Shown here in pieces: positions 60,326-64,000 of a stretch of 64,000 bases of DNA. The notes beneath the pieces were generated by a model. The model worked only from the letters and a program-made list of their open reading frames with translations, was not told the origin of the DNA and did no database searches. The DNA is taken from the NCBI GenBank assembly GCA_029204225.1, contig CM055095.1:74453501-74517500 (forward strand). Direction: 5' to 3'. The stretch is from Diphasiastrum complanatum (lineage: Eukaryota > Streptophyta > Lycopodiopsida > Lycopodiales > Lycopodiaceae). The translations under genes and the position numbers were made by a program. The first letter of the stretch is position 1. Every line of letters begins with the position of its first letter.

Positions 60326-62375
60326 GGGTATCCTTGAATGGGCACTCTAATTGGACTGTCATCTTGGAACAAGTCAATTCACTTCAATGAAAGGTCCTTC
60401 TACGTGGAGTCTTTGTTCTTTAAGACAAAGTTCAAGACTTTGGACCATTTTAAGAGAAATAAAAACGTGTCTCATCATCAAAAAGCCATAACCTCTTACA
60501 ATAAAATGGTCATCTTGGATGGCTTCCAGATGATTGATTTCTATGGCTTCTTTAAATGGGTTTTTCTACATGTTTGTGCTTTTCAACTAGCCTAAATCTG
60601 TTTACACTCATAAAACAAATGGCTGATTTCACCACTTTTGAAACACTTTCTAGTACTCCTTATATTGTTTTCTTTCTTGTGGTGATAACCATATTGTCCC
60701 TTCATTACTTGATTCAAGATGGTTTTTTTTTCTTATTGAAAGGATCCATGTTTTTCTTATTTCTATACACATTGAACTTCTTTTCTTTTCCATTTTTCTT
60801 ATGACTCTTTTTTATCTTGGAAGTCCTTAATTCTATGGCTTCCCTTCAACCAATATTTTGCTCTACCCTCCTTTTTTTAGGGTCATGGAAGTGATTTCTT
60901 CTATCTTGTATGTCCTCATTTGTGTGGAAAATTCGAGCGACCTCACGGTGAGGAAAAGAATTCTTAACCAACACTACTTATTGGAGGATGACAATGATTT
61001 TTTTTCATGTTTTTGGGTATAATGTATGCACTTGGATGTGCAATTGAACTCTCGATCTTACCATACACTTATGTCTGTCCAGTTTCCATTGTTTCAATTT
61101 GCAGCAACAACATCCATAACATCCCAAATCGATCCACCAAGTTAATTGCATATTCTCCGTTTAATTGCTGAAAATGATCCCTTTTCAAGATTTTTCTTTT
61201 TGTGCTCTTGAGGTGAATAATATTCTTGTTGTTGACTATTAAAGCTAGCCCATGTGGTTGCTTCAATTTGTGCCTAAAGTAGTTCCTACCATAGAGTGGC
61301 ATTGCTCTCAAAGGCGTCAAACAGTCGAGCCCAAGACTTAGATCTTGTTTCGATTCTTTTCTCATGTGGACTCTGCTAATTTAATTAGTATTTTTAGTGA
61401 TTCTATTTACACTGATAGAACATTTCTTATGAGGCTCATCTTGGGTTGGGAAGATAAAACTATTGGTTCGATAATGAAGGGAGACTGACCATTAAAAGGA
61501 GTACTCACAAAATTTTCTTGCAAAAGTGGGTGATGGGTGTCTTTTATTGGTTCAACCTGGCTTCCAAGTATTGTAAAATTCGCATCATAACATCAATTTT
61601 CAACTCCCATTTCCTTTTCAGTTTGCCATTTTAAGCTTTCTTTTTGTGGAAGTCTGTGTGTTACTCGGCTTGCTCAAAACTTGAAGGAAAAATAACTGCA
61701 TGAAAGTCAAGCATTTTAGAAAGCAAGTTTGTTACAAGATAAGGTTAAAAGAGATACAATACGTAAAACAGAAATTCAATAAGGCCTATATTCAGTCGTC
61801 ACAAGGAGACATTTCTTTTCTTGCATTCATTTAGGTGGCTTATTTCAAAATTTTTAGTGTGCTGCATAAACTTGAGCAACCATGCTTTGATACCAATTGT
61901 TACACAACTTTCACAATGAAGAGCTTTCCGTGCACACAACTCCTTTCCAGTCATCATATGGTGAGCTGATAGGAACTTGAATGCTGTAGGTCCTACCATG
62001 AGCTTAGTGATTGTGATCTCATGTGTTATATTGGTGAACCCCCCTAATTGGACAGCATGACATTCTATAATTACTATCATCATATCAAAATCTTCATTAA
62101 GAAGTGCATAGACCTGCTTACTAGTACCAATTAGCTTGGGTTCCTCTTTCCCACACTTGCAATATCTGCTTAACTGTTTGCAAAGATACAAAAACCTTGT
62201 TTGCCAGCTGGATGTTGGGATAAGTAACTTACGTATGAAATTGTCTTCAGAGCCAAATGTCAATGAACAAAGCTTGTGTTATCATTTGGTGAGCATTGGT
62301 CCTAAAATGATTATACTATTGATACCACCCTTTTCTTTGATCATAACGCATTTCGATGCTGAAGTAGTCATGAGC
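60326..62375. other. no gene recognised
   Basis: AT-rich. Minus-strand frames 61069-61365 (HGLALIVNNKNIIHLKSTKR) and 61799-62263 (CGKEEPKLIGTSKQVYALLN, then HHMMTGKELCARKALHCESC) look protein-like but match no family I know. They may be relics of a repeat. Confidence 0.3.
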
Positions 62376-62521
62376 ATGTGTATTGAAATTTTAGACCACA
62401 CCTACAAGCAAGTAGGAGCTACAAAAGCCAGTTGTTAGTATGCAGAGAATGTGTATTGAAATTTTAGACCACACCTACAAGCAAGTAGGAGCTACAAAAG
62501 CCAGTTGTTAGTATGCAGAGA
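62376..62521. repeat. 73-bp tandem duplication
   Basis: Copies at 62376-62448 and 62449-62521, apparently identical: ATGTGTATTGAAATTTTAGA ... GTTGTTAGTATGCAGAGA. Lies just past the 3' end of PIG-S. Confidence 0.95.
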
Positions 62522-62873
62522 ATTGCAACAGTTTGTCTTCACCAGCAACACCATGTGGAACACAATAAAGTAAAACAAAACCAACTCAATGCACCACTGC
62601 ATATAAGAATACTTTTCCTACATTTTTGGATGATCTAATGAATGTAGTTAACAGCAGCTGGATGGAAATGATTAAGTGTTGGTACAAGAATCAACATGAT
62701 ATCCAGATATATTTTCCTGAGATCCATTATTATGATGTTTGTCTCACTTCCAAGATTGAGCAATGCAGGTTCTAAAATTGAATGCATGACATAATTCACA
62801 ATTAGATAAAAAACTTGGCATGCTTGTTGGAATCTAAATGTACTCCAGCCTCCTTAAGTGATAGTACACATAC
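62522..62873 (-). other. 3' flank of PIG-S
   Basis: Probable 3' UTR and flank, no other gene seen. Confidence 0.4.
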
Positions 62874-63288
62874 TCAGGTTCGTTGCTTGTGTCGCAGAAA
62901 TGCTTCGCGTTCTCGAAAATATCTTGATACTTCCTTAAACACTGATACTGAAGTATGAAGTAGGACTGGGACAAAAAAGGGCTGCAATATATTAACCATG
63001 TGTCAGCGCCTTAAATTCTCTGTACAACCCCATTTTTATACAGACACATCAACACATGCTCCATACGACTTTGAAGAGTAGGACTGAAAATTAACTGTTT
63101 ACTCTCCTGCAAAAGAAAACGAATCGAGCTTCTCTACTGTTGGTTGAAGAAGGAAGTAAACTCACTGTGTAGATTGCAAAATGATGCTCTGTAGGAAAAT
63201 ATAGGAGAGACATTATTGATGGGTGGAAAAAAGCAGCTTCAGCCCATGCTCTTGCTTTACGTGCTGCCTCTGAATACATCAAGAACAA
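62874..63288 (-). CDS. PIGS: GPI transamidase subunit PIG-S, last two exons
   Basis: PIG-S is a membrane subunit of the GPI transamidase, which attaches GPI anchors to proteins in the endoplasmic reticulum. Penultimate exon on the minus strand ends at 63166 (donor GTGAGT 63165-63160). It reads YSEAARKARAWAEAAFFHPS then IMSLLYFPTEHHFAIYT. The acceptor is either TTCAG (exon from 63269) or ACGAAG (exon from 63288). After an intron of 184 nt ending TTGCAG, the last exon 62981-62874 reads PFFVPVLLHTSVSVFKEVSR then YFREREAFLRHKQ and stops TGA 62876-62874. FAIYTPFFVPV with an upstream AE.AFFHPS matches the conserved C-terminal end of PIG-S, where FFLP starts the last membrane helix. Frame is kept across the splice. 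Upstream exons lie past 64000 or were not recognised. Confidence 0.88.
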
Positions 63289-64000
63289 CTTCGTAAATAT
63301 TCGAGGACCATTTCAGGTAAATAACATCAGCCATTACTCAAAAAGCAAATCAGCGAGTACAGTGTAAGTCTCTATAGGAAGATTCATGCAAAGTCATCCA
63401 AGAAACAAAACTAGTCTAGACATCACGCACTCAACTCATGCTAATGGACCGTCTTAGTGACATCTAGACAGGTAAGTTTCTATCATTTCAGCTACGATTG
63501 TATCCCAAAGGGATGTGGACCCTCAACCCTAACTAGGCCAAGTTGTGGACCTTATTGACTATAGATAGGCACATAAGTCTGACTCTCAATGGGTGATTGA
63601 ACAGAAACCAGTTTTTAGACTAGCATGGCTCATATTATCCCAGCTTAAACGTAGAGCAACTTATGTTTAGTAGCATACTTTGATGCAGTTAGTGTCTCCA
63701 GTTCTCTCAGCGTTATGTATACACTTATACGCTGGTATTTGAGCATTTTCCTGCTGAACTTCAATGATGCCCAGCCATAGTTAGCCGATCAGAGACCTGT
63801 GTAGACAAGCAAACCTATCGCAGGCCCCCACACACAGCAACACGAGAGAGAAAGTTGAACTATAACTGAAGTGATGCTTTTGACTATCCATTGTGAATAA
63901 AGTAAAATAGCCTCTCTTGATTTAATAAAGGAGAATGCACTATCTATGAAATGATGTGTCTACTGCTAGTTACGATAACCTGAAGGACCAGTTATCCTCA
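63289..64000 (-). other. probable PIG-S intron
   Basis: Minus-strand upstream of the penultimate PIG-S exon. I found no further exon with a clear PIG-S motif up to the window edge. Confidence 0.45.

Noticed and set aside
61069-62263. Two minus-strand frames of 98 and 154 codons as host exons
   Set aside because: They look protein-like but show no known domain, and they are not in a position or frame that extends PIG-S.

Overview
This is a stretch of nuclear DNA from a land plant. The signs are intron-containing host genes of plant type (a mitochondrial-type ribosomal protein bL34, a SAUR auxin-response protein, the GPI transamidase subunit PIG-S), many Ty1-copia retrotransposons with plant-type tRNA-iMet primer sites, AT-rich sequence and long (GA)n/(TC)n microsatellites. 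The sequence does not settle which plant group. The repeat load and a 2.1-kb intron would suit a fern, lycophyte, bryophyte or gymnosperm as well as a flowering plant.

Layout. 1-3.7 kb: last two exons of a bL34m gene (+). 5.1-6.4 kb: tandem and microsatellite repeats. 6.5-9.2 kb: remnants of two copia families (F and A1, minus). 9.2-24.7 kb: a three-level nest of copia elements. Element D (minus) is split by element C (plus, TSD ATAAT on both sides), and C is split by element B (minus, TSD GGATA/AGATA). B and D belong to one family, so that family was active both before and after C arrived. 24.7-29.1 kb: unclassified coding relics, including a minus-strand open frame behind a TATA box, a 31-32-bp phased CCAAT array, and a coiled-coil gag-like relic (+). 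29.4-31.4 kb: copia J (+), truncated. 33.0-33.5 kb: an intact intronless SAUR gene (minus), the only complete host gene. 35-41 kb: tandem duplications, a MITE-like element with terminal inverted repeats and a GC-rich palindrome. 41.8-44.0 kb: B-family LTR pieces and truncated copia E (+). 44.7-45.2 kb: a composite minisatellite whose units start GACATGCA, followed by (GA)n. 46.4-48.1 kb: a second copy of the coiled-coil relic (+). 48.9-51.3 kb: an unclassified minus-strand coding trail. 51.7-54.9 kb: copia I (+) with two zinc knuckles. 56.5-60.3 kb: copia fragments G and H (minus). 62.9-64 kb: the last two exons of PIG-S (minus), which runs off the right edge.

The three host genes do unrelated jobs (mitochondrial translation, auxin response, GPI anchoring), and nothing suggests they are co-regulated. 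Every retroelement is broken by frameshifts, stops or deletions. The best candidates for something undescribed are the paired coiled-coil loci (28.1-29.1 and 46.4-48.1 kb) with the phased CCAAT array upstream of one of them, the unclassified minus-strand coding trails, and the MITE-like element.
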